A stretch of DNA of 64,000 bases from Phycocordibacter sp964398865 (GTDB lineage: Bacteria > Patescibacteriota > Minisyncoccia > Phycocordibacterales > Phycocordibacteraceae). Below the pieces are notes generated by a model. It was not told the origin of the DNA, made no database searches, and saw only the letters and a program-made list of their open reading frames with translations. Positions within the stretch are counted from its first letter, which is position 1; the number at the start of each line of letters is the position of its first letter. Positions 1-9,433 of the stretch are shown piece by piece. The stretch covers positions 13,406 to 77,405 of the forward strand of contig CAYNOO010000003.1 in the NCBI GenBank assembly GCA_964398865.1, read 5' to 3'. The translations under genes were made by a program, and so were the position numbers.

Positions 1-717
1 GATATTTTTACCGCGTTCTATTTTCATATTCTGAATCATGACCCTAAGAAGCCTGACTGGGAGGAGCGCGACCGCTTTGTTCTTTCAAACGGGCACATCA
101 CGCCCGTCAGATATTCCGCAATGGCTCACGCTGGATATTTCCCAGTTGAAGAATGTCTGACCTTGCGCAAGCTCGGCAGCCGTCTTCAGGGACATCCTGA
201 GCGCGACATGTTGCCGGGGCTCGAAACTACCTCAGGTCCTTTGGGTTCAGGCTTGTCGCAAGCAGCTGGCATGGCGTATGCGGCACGGATGGACGGGAAG
301 AAGTGGCGAGTCTATTGCGCTGTCTCTGATGGAGAGCAACAGGAAGGGAATACGTGGGAGGGAGTGATGTTTGCGGGGAAAAATAAACTTCACAACCTCA
401 CGGCAATCATGGACCGCAACAACATACAGATAGAAGGTATGACCGAAGACGTCATGCCGCTTGAGCCTCTGGCTGACAAGTATCGGGCATTCAACTGGCA
501 CGTCATCGAGATAGATGGGCACAACATGGAAGAGATTGTGAACGCTGCAGAAGAAGCGAAAGCGATTCACGAAAAACCAACACTTATCCTCGCACACACT
601 ATTCCCGGCAAGGGCGTGAAGGAAATAGAGTTTGATTATCATTGGCACGGCAATCCCCCTAAGAAAGAACAGGAAGAGTCTTTTATCGCGCAGATTCGTG
701 AGGCGGCAAAAAAGTAA
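1..717 (+). CDS. Transketolase, N-terminal (ThDP-binding) subunit, 5'-truncated by window edge
   Basis: This is the thiamine-diphosphate-binding half of a split transketolase, which moves two-carbon units between sugar phosphates in the non-oxidative pentose phosphate pathway. The frame is open from base 1, so the true start lies upstream and 238 residues are visible. Seen directly: FVLSNGH near residue 37, the SDGEQQEG cofactor-binding segment near residue 110 (usually GDGE; here the first Gly is Ser), and NNIQIEG just after it. The C-terminal half is a separate gene at 865. Two-gene transketolases are known in archaea and several bacterial groups, so this need not be a broken gene. Confidence 0.93.
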   Translation, partial: DIFTAFYFHILNHDPKKPDWEERDRFVLSNGHITPVRYSAMAHAGYFPVEECLTLRKLGSRLQGHPERDMLPGLETTSGPLGSGLSQAAGMAYAARMDGKKWRVYCAVSDGEQQEGNTWEGVMFAGKNKLHNLTAIMDRNNIQIEGMTEDVMPLEPLADKYRAFNWHVIEIDGHNMEEIVNAAEEAKAIHEKPTLILAHTIPGKGVKEIEFDYHWHGNPPKKEQEESFIAQIREAAKK

Positions 718-729
718 TATTTAACAGAT

Positions 730-738
730 TGCTATAAT
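730..738 (+). promoter_or_regulatory. Extended -10 promoter (TG-C-TATAAT)
   Basis: TATAAT at 733-738 is preceded by TG at 730-731, an extended -10 element. It lies 8 bases before the ATG of the small gene at 747. No good -35 hexamer is visible. It probably drives the small gene and transketolase C-half. Confidence 0.5.
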
Positions 739-746
739 TTGAAGAT

Positions 747-857
747 ATGGATAAGGATAAAATTTTCAATATCATCTTCAGCGGTGCATTAAAGGCGCTT
801 CTCTTTCTTGCGGCGCTTATTTTGCTGGTGATGGCAGTTAATTTTTTCCTACGCTAA
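747..857 (+). CDS. 36-residue membrane peptide between the transketolase halves
   Basis: A 36-residue open frame: a short charged N-terminus (MDKDKIF), then one hydrophobic stretch of about 22 residues rich in Leu and Ala (roughly residues 14-35), then a terminal Arg. This fits a single membrane-spanning peptide. It sits 29 bases after the transketolase N-half and 7 bases before the C-half, and has its own extended -10 with a leaderless arrangement. Its function is unknown; the position suggests co-expression with transketolase. It is too short for homology to be judged by eye. Confidence 0.5.
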   Translation: MDKDKIFNIIFSGALKALLFLAALILLVMAVNFFLR

Positions 858-864
858 AGTATTT

Positions 865-1860
865 ATGCTTTCAAAAGACGCAAAGCTTTCTGACAAAGTT
901 TTCACCGACGCGCTTGAAAAAGCGCCGACGCGCAATGGTCTTGGTAAGGGTACCGTTGAGGCGGGAAAAGAAGACCCACGCATTGTGGTCTTATCAGCAG
1001 ATCTGGGAGATTCCACAAGAGCATCATGGTTTCAGAAAGAGTTTCCTCTGCGTTTCGTTGAAGTTGGCGTTGCGGAACAAAACCTTGCCACTGTTGCTGC
1101 TGGCATGGCAGCTGCAGGAAAGATCCCATTCATAGCGTCATACGCAGCCTTCTCGCCCGGTCGTAATTATGAGCAGATTCGCACAACGATTGCCTTAAAC
1201 GATGTGCCAGTGAAAGTGTGTGGCATGCATGCAGGAATTTCAGTGGGTCCTGACGGTGCCACCCATCAGATGCTTGAGGACGTTGCAATGATGCGCGCAC
1301 TTCCTAATATGATTGTGGTAGTACCCGCAGACGCAGAGGAAGGGCGGAAAGCAATAATTGCGGCAGCCAAAAATGGCAAACCCACCTACGTGCGGTTTGG
1401 TCGCGACAAGGTTTCTACGTTTACTAGCACGGAGACTCCTTTTGCAATCGGCACAGCATACTACCTTTGGAAACCTGAAAAATCCGACGTGACAATTTTA
1501 GGATGCGGGCACTTGGTATACGAAGCGCTTCTTGCGGCGAAAGCATTAGAAGAGAAGGGAATTCACGTGTCCGTGGTAAATAGCCACACGGTGAAGCCCC
1601 TTGATGAAAAGACAATCCTTGAAGCAGTGAAAGAGGCAGGTGCGGTAGTGACAGTAGAGGAACATCAAGTTGCAGGAGGATTTGGAAGTGCAGTTGCTGA
1701 GTTTCTTGTACAGAATTACCCTGTGCCGATGGAATTCGTGGGCATGCATAATGCCTTCGGTCAGTCAGGTGAACCGCAGGAACTCCTTCATCATTACGGA
1801 CTGGATTCGATTGGTATACAAAAAGCAGTCGAGAAAGTATTGCAAAGGAAGCCGAAGTGA
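865..1860 (+). CDS. Transketolase, C-terminal (pyrimidine-binding) subunit
   Basis: A 331-residue protein with the transketolase pyrimidine-binding and C-terminal domains. It should pair with the product of the gene at 1-717 to form the active site. The segment around GVAEQN (residues 74-79) holds the glutamate that activates thiamine diphosphate in the family. GPDGATHQ near residue 128 and the C-terminal domain with HTVKPLD are typical. The start at 865 gives the usual spacing before the first domain. It is convergent with the transaldolase gene, whose stop lies only 6 bases away. Confidence 0.93.
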   Translation: MLSKDAKLSDKVFTDALEKAPTRNGLGKGTVEAGKEDPRIVVLSADLGDSTRASWFQKEFPLRFVEVGVAEQNLATVAAGMAAAGKIPFIASYAAFSPGRNYEQIRTTIALNDVPVKVCGMHAGISVGPDGATHQMLEDVAMMRALPNMIVVVPADAEEGRKAIIAAAKNGKPTYVRFGRDKVSTFTSTETPFAIGTAYYLWKPEKSDVTILGCGHLVYEALLAAKALEEKGIHVSVVNSHTVKPLDEKTILEAVKEAGAVVTVEEHQVAGGFGSAVAEFLVQNYPVPMEFVGMHNAFGQSGEPQELLHHYGLDSIGIQKAVEKVLQRKPK

Positions 1861-1866
1861 ATTCGA

Positions 1867-2589
1867 CTAAAGCGTAAAGCCGGCGGCTTTCCCGTCTTCG
1901 TAGAATATTTTTACGCCCGTCCTCGAGAGTTCATCAAGATCTTTCCCTACGTCTCCCAGTTTCTTAAGAATGGAAGGAGGAACGGTGATGATTTCCGCGC
2001 CGATTCTCTCTGCTTCATAGATATTAAAAAGCTCGCGAGTAGAAGCCCACAAAAGCTCTATCGCAGGCTTCATGGCGGTAATTGCTTTTGATTTTTCCAT
2101 GACGGGAATAGGGTCAATGCCAACGTCCGCGATTCGTCCCGCGAAGACGGAGATGATTGAGGGAGTAGAAGCATTCAAGGCATCTGCTGCAATTTTCACT
2201 TGAGCGTCGGTTAGAATCATTGTTACGTTCAGTTTTATTCCGTCGGTGGAAAGTTTCTGTATGAGCGGTGCAGCAGATTCCGCTCGCGTATTCATGATAG
2301 GGATTTTGGCGTATACATTGTCGCCCCAGGATGCAATGAGCCTGGCTTGACGTTCCATTTCTGGAAAGTCATCGGAGAATACTTCGAATGATATTGGCTT
2401 ATCAGGGATAGCCACAAGAATTTTTTTCGCAAACTCACTATAATTTGTAACGCCTGCTTTGTGCATCAGTGTCGGATTCGTGGTGAATCCTTTTATGTAA
2501 GGCTTTGCTGCGAGCTCCAGCATCTCTTTCTCTTCAGACCCGTCTGCGTAGAGCTTTATCCGCAGTTCTTCTATTTTTTTTGGTGTCAT
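1867..2589 (-). CDS. tal: Transaldolase (short fructose-6-phosphate aldolase/transaldolase type)
   Basis: A 240-residue class I aldolase-type enzyme of the short transaldolase family, which transfers a dihydroxyacetone unit in the pentose phosphate pathway. Visible motifs are FTTNPT (residues 35-40) and VYAKIPIMN, where Lys95 should form the Schiff base. Its start codon overlaps the stop of the upstream sugar kinase by 4 bases (ATGA), so the two are translationally coupled on the minus strand. Distinguishing transaldolase from fructose-6-phosphate aldolase by sequence alone is uncertain; the neighbouring transketolase genes favour transaldolase. Confidence 0.9.
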   Translation of the reverse strand: MTPKKIEELRIKLYADGSEEKEMLELAAKPYIKGFTTNPTLMHKAGVTNYSEFAKKILVAIPDKPISFEVFSDDFPEMERQARLIASWGDNVYAKIPIMNTRAESAAPLIQKLSTDGIKLNVTMILTDAQVKIAADALNASTPSIISVFAGRIADVGIDPIPVMEKSKAITAMKPAIELLWASTRELFNIYEAERIGAEIITVPPSILKKLGDVGKDLDELSRTGVKIFYEDGKAAGFTL

Positions 2590-3551
2590 TTTTTTGTAAC
2601 TAGTTTCTCAATTTCATCTTTAGTAAGGAGTCCCTTTTGTGCTCCAACTTTTTGTACAACGTACGCAGAATTAATTGTGCCCCGCAGCATCGCTTCTTTG
2701 AGCGGCATTCCAAGTGTGAGGAAGGTGACAGTGGTTGATGCAAAAGCGTCTCCCGCTCCGGTTCGGTTCGCTGGGGGTGCAGGATCAGGATACATGGGCA
2801 CGTGTATGAATTCAGTCCCATCGAGCGCATAGGCACCTGCACGTCCGTCAGTAATGACGACAATTTTCGGTCCAAGGCGACGGAGTCCGTCTGCAAGTAT
2901 ACGTACATCTTTTATGTGGGGCGTATTGAGGATGCGCCCCGCCTCTTCTTTGTTCACGAAGAAAATATTTGCGCGATGATAGAGCCGCATGAGGCGCTCC
3001 GCACCCAATTTCATTTGGAACGTGCCTGGTTGGAAGGCGAAGAATATTTTCGGATGAGTCTCGAGGTATGCGGCAATCTCATCGTGGTAAACCTCAGTTG
3101 AGGCGGCAAGGGAAGAGAGGTATACCGTTTTCGGCCCCGGCAGATTTTTTGGGAAATGGTAGTCGTACGCCTGATGCTTCACGAGGATGGTGCGCTCTGA
3201 CTGATAGGAGAGCACGTAGTGGTGATTCGTAGGCACAGAGTGATGGCGTGTAATGAATGAAGTGTCCAGCTTCTCTTTTTTGAACGTTCGAATAATTTCA
3301 TCGCCATATCTATCTTTGCCGATATTCGCCACAACGGTGACCTTGAGACCGAGACGAGACGCAGACACTGCAGCGTTCGCTGCGTTTCCAACGCCGAACA
3401 CTAATGTTGCCGATTTGAAAGGTATCTTATCGCCCCAGCGCATGGAAATAGTACAGCTCTCATCGTTGATGTCGCAGTGCACGCTCGCATCCTGAAGCTC
3501 GATAAATTCATCGACGACCGTGTCTCCAATCGCTATAAAATCCTTCGCCAT
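2586..3551 (-). CDS. PfkB-family carbohydrate kinase
   Basis: A ribokinase/PfkB-fold sugar kinase of 321 residues. The second PfkB signature appears as NRTGAGDAF, with its Asp as the catalytic base, and the N-terminus DFIAIGDTVVDEF is the usual first strand. The substrate cannot be assigned; fructose-6-phosphate, ribose or adenosine are all possible. The start is placed at 3551 because TACAAT (3559-3564 on the complement) ends 7 bases before it, matching the leaderless pattern of this genome. An ATG at 3581 would add ten residues. The stop overlaps the transaldolase start. Confidence 0.85.
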   Translation of the reverse strand: MAKDFIAIGDTVVDEFIELQDASVHCDINDESCTISMRWGDKIPFKSATLVFGVGNAANAAVSASRLGLKVTVVANIGKDRYGDEIIRTFKKEKLDTSFITRHHSVPTNHHYVLSYQSERTILVKHQAYDYHFPKNLPGPKTVYLSSLAASTEVYHDEIAAYLETHPKIFFAFQPGTFQMKLGAERLMRLYHRANIFFVNKEEAGRILNTPHIKDVRILADGLRRLGPKIVVITDGRAGAYALDGTEFIHVPMYPDPAPPANRTGAGDAFASTTVTFLTLGMPLKEAMLRGTINSAYVVQKVGAQKGLLTKDEIEKLVTKK

Positions 3552-3617
3552 TGGGGCAATTGTATCATTCCTGTTCTCCATTCATTCGAATCATTTGGTG
3601 TATTATTCATACGAAAC

Positions 3618-5267
3618 ATGGGTACCCTGATAGAAGATTTAAAGAAAGTTTTTAAAGGGGACGTCGAAGGTTCCGATGCTGTTCTTGATGAATACAGTCG
3701 TGACGCGAGCTTATTTCGAGTTGTTCCGCAAGCGGTGGTGCGACCTCTCGATGCTAAGGATGTGTCGCGTGTTGTACGGTTTGCGACCGAAAGAAAACAG
3801 TTAGGTGAAGATGTATCGGTCACGGCGCGCTCGGCAGGCACTGATATGTCGGGAGGTCCTTTGAACACGTCAATCATTTTGGACGTAACGGCACACATGA
3901 ATAGACTAATTGAATTAGGAAATGACTATGCGGTAGTTGAGCCCGGTATGTATTTCAGGGAGTTTGATAAGGAAACTAAGAAAAAGAATTTAGAATTGCC
4001 AAGCTATACGGCATCGCGCGAGATCTGTGCGGTGGGTGGCATGGTTGCGAACGATGCTGGAGGAGAAAAGAATCTCAAATACGGTAAGACGGCTCGTTAC
4101 GTTGAGGAGCTTGAGGTTGTGCTTGCTGATGGAGAGGTTCATGTAATAAGAAACTTAGAAGGCGAAGCATTGACGAAAAAGTTGGAAGAGAAATCTTTTG
4201 AGGGTGACCTCTACCGCGCTGTCACCACGCTTCTGAAAGAGAATCGCGCGGTGATCGAGGCAGGGAAGCCGAGCGTAGAAAAAAATTCTTCAGGATATGC
4301 CGTGTGGGACATTGGCGACGGAGTACGTTCTTTGAATCTGGCGCGCCTTATGGTGGGCTCCCAAGGGACGTTGGGAATCATCACGAAAATTCGTTTCAAA
4401 CTTGTTCGCCCAGAGGTATTTGAATCGATGGCAGTATTTTTTTTGAAAGATATCCGCGATTTAGACGTGTTGGTGCCGAAAATTCTCACGCATAAGCCTG
4501 ACAGTTTCGAATCGTATGACAATCATACCTTTTCGCTCGCCGTGAAATATTTTCCCGAATTCGCGACACAGATGAAAGCGGGCATCATTAGTTTGGGAAT
4601 CTCGTTTCTGCCCGAATTGTGGATGCTCGCGACCGGCGGGATTCCAAAACTCGTACTGATGGTTGAATTTAGAGGCGATACCCAGGAAGAAACTTTGAAA
4701 AAAGTCCACAATCTCATTACTGCTGTGAAAGAACTACCTTTCTCCGGAAGTGTTCGTATCGCCAAGAACGAACGCGCTGCAAGGAAGTATTGGGTCATTC
4801 GTCGTGAAAGCTTCAATCTGCTTCGGCAAAAAGTGCGTGGCATGCGCACCGCGCCATTCATAGATGATTTTGTCGTGCCCCCTCTTTCTCTTTCTAAATT
4901 TTTACCAGAGCTCTCTCAAATTCTTTCGAAGTACGATCTTATCTACACTGTTGCAGGTCATGTTGGTGATGGAAACTTTCATATCATCCCGCTCATTGAT
5001 CCCAAACGCCCCGATGCGAAGCAGATCATTGATGTGCTTTCGCATAAGGTCTATGACCTCGTCCTCTCCTACAGGGGTTCCATTTCAGGAGAACACAACG
5101 ATGGCTTGGTACGTACCCCCTATGTTGAGCAGATGTTTGGCACCAAAATGGAGAAAGTTTTTCAAGGAGTAAAAAGAATTTTTGATCCTTTGAACATTTT
5201 CAATCCTGGTAAGAAAGTGGGTACCAGTTTTGCAGATTCCGCAAAGTACCTTGATTTACCAGGCTAA
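3618..5267 (+). CDS. FAD-linked oxidase (GlcD / D-lactate dehydrogenase type)
   Basis: A 549-residue flavoprotein of the vanillyl-alcohol oxidase superfamily, like glycolate oxidase GlcD or FAD-dependent D-lactate dehydrogenase, oxidising 2-hydroxy acids. The N-terminal FAD-binding domain contains the run around SAGTDMSGG and AVGGMVANDAGGEKNLKYG. The C-terminal FAD-oxidase domain contains GHVGDGNFHI and ISGEHNDGLVR, and the protein ends with DPLNIFNPGKKVG. ATG 3618 follows TATTAT (3601-3606). An open frame continues upstream to 3477 but would overlap the divergent kinase. No iron-sulfur partner gene is adjacent. The electron acceptor is unknown. Confidence 0.88.
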   Translation: MGTLIEDLKKVFKGDVEGSDAVLDEYSRDASLFRVVPQAVVRPLDAKDVSRVVRFATERKQLGEDVSVTARSAGTDMSGGPLNTSIILDVTAHMNRLIELGNDYAVVEPGMYFREFDKETKKKNLELPSYTASREICAVGGMVANDAGGEKNLKYGKTARYVEELEVVLADGEVHVIRNLEGEALTKKLEEKSFEGDLYRAVTTLLKENRAVIEAGKPSVEKNSSGYAVWDIGDGVRSLNLARLMVGSQGTLGIITKIRFKLVRPEVFESMAVFFLKDIRDLDVLVPKILTHKPDSFESYDNHTFSLAVKYFPEFATQMKAGIISLGISFLPELWMLATGGIPKLVLMVEFRGDTQEETLKKVHNLITAVKELPFSGSVRIAKNERAARKYWVIRRESFNLLRQKVRGMRTAPFIDDFVVPPLSLSKFLPELSQILSKYDLIYTVAGHVGDGNFHIIPLIDPKRPDAKQIIDVLSHKVYDLVLSYRGSISGEHNDGLVRTPYVEQMFGTKMEKVFQGVKRIFDPLNIFNPGKKVGTSFADSAKYLDLPG

Positions 5268-5390
5268 AATGAGGAAGGAGGTTTGTTTTTAAATCTCACG
5301 TTTTTTAGTTTTCCTCTAGAGCCCTTCCCTAATGGCTAAAAAAGTGGTATATAGTGGCGGTGGGTAGATACCCGACTCCTTTAGTACGTT

Positions 5391-8300
5391 ATGGACCGTA
5401 GCGTCTTTTCTATGAATACTAACAACAGTATTTCTCCTAGGTACGTTAATGTTTTTTTGGGCGCATTGGTTGCGCTTTTTTTATTCCCTGGATACGCCTT
5501 TGCGGTTTCAGCTTTCCCAGGGATTCAGGTGATACAGCAGCCAAACGGCACCGCAATCCAAGTTCAGCAATTCGGTGATGAATGGAGTAACGGTATACGG
5601 ACGCTCGACGGGTACACGATTTTGAAAGATAGCGCTACGGGCGTTTGGAAGTATGCAGAGCAAAATGGCAGCGGAGGATTGCGTGCCTCTGCGCTTGTAG
5701 CGGGCAGCGATGTGCCGACCAATATCCCGAAAAAGCTTCGCACTGCTCCTGTCGCGCAGCCCTCCACCGGTCCTGGTCCCGTAACTTCGCTCACTGGCAC
5801 GAGCCCCATCCTCGTTATCTTTACGGACTTCACCCCATCAACGAGAGTTGGCAGTACTGCAGCGAGTTTGAGCGCAAAATTCTTCGGAGCCACGAACAGC
5901 GTTAAGAGTTACTATCAAGAAGTTTCGTACGGCGCTTTCTCAATGAGTCCAGCTGCTGAATCGGATACTGCGCTTGGCGGAAGCGTGAACGACGGCGTCG
6001 TCAGCGTGACCTTAAATTATGCGCACCCCAACACCGGCGGGACCATCGATAGCAGGAATCAGCAGATTACTCGCGATGCATTGATCGCGGCGGATTCGAA
6101 AGTAAACTTTTCATCATTTGATACTAATAGCGACGGTGTGATTGGAGTGAACGAACTTCACGTTGTTGTTGTGGTTGCTGGTTATGAAGCGGCGTATGAC
6201 CTTGCGCATTCATGCGGAGCCAGCGTGTGGGGGCACCGATGGGGCTTGTTTGGCTCTGTAGCGGCTCCTACCTTGGACGGTAAGAGAGTGGGTGATGGGT
6301 ACATGCAATTTGGAGAATCACACTGCAGCACCAGTTCACTCCCAGCACATGAGGCGACCATCGGCATCATGGTGCATGAACTCGGTCATGATATTGGTCT
6401 CCCTGACCTTTACGATACTGACGGCACCTCAGAAGGTATTGGCAGCTGGAGTGTTATGGCGGGCGGCAACTGGAACGGAGTGACGTTTGCTGGAGATTCT
6501 CCTGCGCACTTTGACCCTTGGAGTAAGTTCTTTGAAGGGTGGGTTGCGCCGACTTTAGTGACGAGTTCTCTTTCAAACGAATCTATAACGCAGTCAGCAA
6601 CTACGCCGGATGTGTATCAGTTTTTATCTGGCACGCCAACCTCAGGAGAGTATTTCCTTCTGGAAAACAGGCAGAAAGTTAACTACGACAGTGCGCTCCC
6701 TGGTGCAGGACTCTTGCTCTGGCACATCGATGCCGCGCGCTCTGGAAACACGGCTGAATGTTATCCGGGTGGTCCTTCGTGTGCTAGTTCGCACTACCAG
6801 GTTGCTGTCGTGCAGGCGGATAACTTGTACGAGTTGGAAAAAAACATTGATAGAGGAGATGCGGGTGATCCATACCCTGGAACTACAGGGAAGACGGCAT
6901 TCGACGCGGCTTCCAGTCCAAACAGCAATCTCTACAGTGGGGCAGCAAGCGGAGTAAGTGTTACCGCAATGAGCGCTTCTGGTTCCACCATGACAGCGAC
7001 GCTCTCTGGGTCAGGCGGCGGTGGCTCCGACACCACCCCACCATCAGCACCAACCAACCTCACCGGCACACCATCAGNNNNNNNNNNNNNNNNNNNNNNN
7101 NNNNNNNNNNNNNNNNNNNNNNNNNNNNNNNNNNNNNNNNNNNNNNNNNNNNNNNNNNNNNNNNNNNNNNNNNNNNNACACAAATACTGGTCTTACTGCA
7201 GGTACGACATATCAGTACACTGTCAAAGCATTTGACGCTGCAGGCAATCTCTCAGCAACCTCGAACACTGCGAGTGTGACGATTGCGGGAGGAAATGACA
7301 CGACGGCGCCATCGAAGCCGACAAATCTTGTCGCCATAAGTGGTGTCGGCGTCACCTTGAATTGGACTGCTTCCACCGACAACGTCGGTGTTGTGGGGTA
7401 CCAGATCTTCCGATCCGCCGTGCAGATTGCAACGTCACCGACGAATTCTTTCGTCGACACGACAGGCGTCTTGAATCAGAGCTACAACTACAAAGTGCGC
7501 GCATATGATGCTGCAGGAAATGTCTCGGCGTTCTCGAATATTGTGAGCGGCAAATCAACCTCAACCGGAGGAGGCGACGCTATAGCGCCATCTGCACCAA
7601 CCAACCTCGCGGGTGTTCCAACTTCAACCCAGGTCGCACTCACGTGGACGGCTTCGACCGACAACGTTGGCGTTGCAGGGTATCGCGTGTACCGGAATGG
7701 TACGCAAGTGGGCACGCCAACCGGGCTCTCATACACCGACACCGGACTCACCGCATCCACTCTGTACCAATACACCGTGAAAGCAATTGATGCTGCGGGC
7801 AATCTCTCAGCAACCTCGAACACTGCGACGGTGACGACTCTTGCAGGATCTGACACGACGCCACCTTCAGCGCCAACCAACCTCGCGGGTACTCCAACTG
7901 CAACCCAGGTCTCACTCACGTGGAATGCTTCAACCGACAACGTTGGTGTCGTCGGATACCGTGTATACCGCGCTGGTCAGCTCATTGGCTCTCCCACAGT
8001 CACCTCATTCGTCGATAGTTCAGTGGGGTCAGCGGGCACGACCTGGGAGTATGAAGTGACTGCCGTGGACGCCGCAGGAAATGTCTCTTCGTTTTCGAAC
8101 ACAGCAACTATTACCGTCCCCTCAGGCTCCGACACCACCCCACCATCAGCACCAACCAACCTCACCGGCACACCATCAGGAACCCAAGTTGCACTCACCT
8201 GGACTGCTTCCACTGACAACGTTGGTGTGACTGGATACAAGGTATATAGAGGGGGAGTCGAAATCGCATCGGTCACTGGAACGTCATACACAAATACTGG

Positions 8301-8685
8301 TCTTACTGCAGGTACGACATATCAGTACACTGTCAAAGCATTCGATGCAGCAGGAAACCTTTCAGCGGCATCTAACACAGCGACAGTAACGGTGCCCACG
8401 GGAGGTGGTTCTGATACCATAGCACCGACTGTTCCGACAAACCTTAACGCGACTAATGGTTCCAACATGGTCACCTTGAATTGGACGGCTTCCACCGACA
8501 ACGTGGGCGTCGCCGGGTATCAGATTTTTAGGGCAAACGTACAGATTGCGACCTCGCCTACTACTACGTTTGTGGATACGACTGGTGCAGTAGGTCAGCG
8601 CTACACCTATCAGGTTCGCGCCTATGATGCCGCGGGAAATGTTTCAGCACTCTCTAGCGGTGCAAGCGGAAGAGCTCTTCCATAG
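5391..8685 (+). CDS. Secreted M6-like metallopeptidase with C-terminal fibronectin type III repeats (interrupted by assembly gap)
   Basis: An exported zinc peptidase resembling the immune inhibitor A (M6) group. It has a hydrophobic signal segment ending in GYAFA, then a catalytic domain with HELGHDIGLPD (residues 329-339; the two His and Glu330 are the zinc and catalytic residues) and SVMAGG downstream. An EF-hand-like loop DTNSDGVIGVNE lies at 244-255. A Gly/Ser linker leads to at least six FN3 repeats of about 90 residues, each with ASTDNVGV. The frame appears broken at the N run (7078-7177), but this is an artefact: a 108-base missing segment would restore it. No sorting signal or membrane anchor follows the last repeat. 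Confidence 0.82.
7078..7177. other. Assembly gap of exactly 100 N inside the FN3 repeat region
   Basis: One hundred N is the usual placeholder for a gap of unknown size. The 55 bases before it equal 8125-8179 and the 55 bases after it equal 8288-8342, so both edges lie in copies of the same FN3 repeat. The matching copy has 108 bases between those edges. Confidence 0.97.
7264..8680 (+). repeat. Tandem FN3-coding repeats
   Basis: Five full FN3-coding units follow the gap, about 270-290 bases each. Each begins with a Ser/Gly-Asp-Thr-x-x-Pro linker and holds ASTDNVGV, GY[RQK] and YDAAGN-type segments. Stretches of near-identical DNA between units explain the assembly failure at 7078. Confidence 0.9.
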
Positions 8686-8704
8686 GAATAAAACTAAAGG
8701 GATT

Positions 8705-8733
8705 TTGATTTTCTGGCGCTTTCCAGGTATACT
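8705..8733 (+). promoter_or_regulatory. Promoter of bL25 gene (leaderless arrangement)
   Basis: TTGATT (8705-8710), spacer of 17, TATACT (8728-8733). The -10 ends 8 bases before ATG 8742, so transcription should start at or next to the start codon. Confidence 0.75.
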
Positions 8734-8741
8734 CGCAATTC

Positions 8742-9398
8742 ATGGAACTTAAAGCAGCAAAGCGAACTACGACAGGCAAGGGTGTCCAGCAGCTTCGAAA
8801 AGAAGGGCTTATGCCTGGCATCGTGTATGGTCCAAAACAGGAAGCGACGGCTATCGAAATGTCGCTCCGAGATTTTTCAAAAACACTCGAAAAGGCGGGG
8901 GAGTCTACAGTCATCGCGCTCTCGGTTGATGGCACCGCGCACAATGTGCTCATTCATGAGATTGACAGAGACCCAGTAACGGATGTTCCTCGTCACGCTG
9001 ATTTTTATGCAGTGCAAAAAGGTCAGAAGGTTGAAATTTCAATTCCGGTAGAATTCGTCGGCGTTGCTCCTGCAGTGAAGGAATTGAACGGTAACTTAGT
9101 GAAAGCACTTCACGAGATAGAAATTGAAGCAGAGGCGACGAACTTACCGCACTCCGTCACCGTTGACGTGTCGAGTTTGGACGCAATAGATAAGCAAATT
9201 CTTGCGGGCGATATCGTACTCCCCGCTGGCGTTACACTCGTTACTGGCGCTGAAGAAGTTGTCGTACTCATCGCAGCAGCGAGAGAAGAGGAAGAAACAC
9301 CAGTTGCAGCTCCTGACATGTCGGCTATCGGTCTCTCTGAAGATCGCGGCAAGAAGGAAGAAGAAGTTGGAGAAACGCCTGAGGCAGCGAAAGAGTAA
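8742..9398 (+). CDS. rplY: Ribosomal protein bL25, CTC form
   Basis: A 218-residue bL25 that binds 5S rRNA in the large subunit. The N-terminal domain (GKGVQQLRKEGLMPGIVYG near residues 12-30) is followed by the longer C-terminal domain of the CTC/TL5 type, and then an acidic Glu-rich tail (about residues 185-218), common in this family. The start is fixed by the promoter that ends 8 bases upstream. Confidence 0.93.
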   Translation: MELKAAKRTTTGKGVQQLRKEGLMPGIVYGPKQEATAIEMSLRDFSKTLEKAGESTVIALSVDGTAHNVLIHEIDRDPVTDVPRHADFYAVQKGQKVEISIPVEFVGVAPAVKELNGNLVKALHEIEIEAEATNLPHSVTVDVSSLDAIDKQILAGDIVLPAGVTLVTGAEEVVVLIAAAREEEETPVAAPDMSAIGLSEDRGKKEEEVGETPEAAKE

Positions 9399-9433
9399 TG
9401 TCGAGCTCATAGCGGCTTGGTATACTGAAGGGG

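Noticed and set aside
1..1860. Transketolase broken by a frameshift
   Set aside because: The N-half ends normally, the C-half has its own start, and 147 bases with another frame lie between; two-gene transketolases are known.
7021..7235. A true frameshift in the peptidase-FN3 gene
   Set aside because: The frame change is explained by the placeholder length of the N gap.
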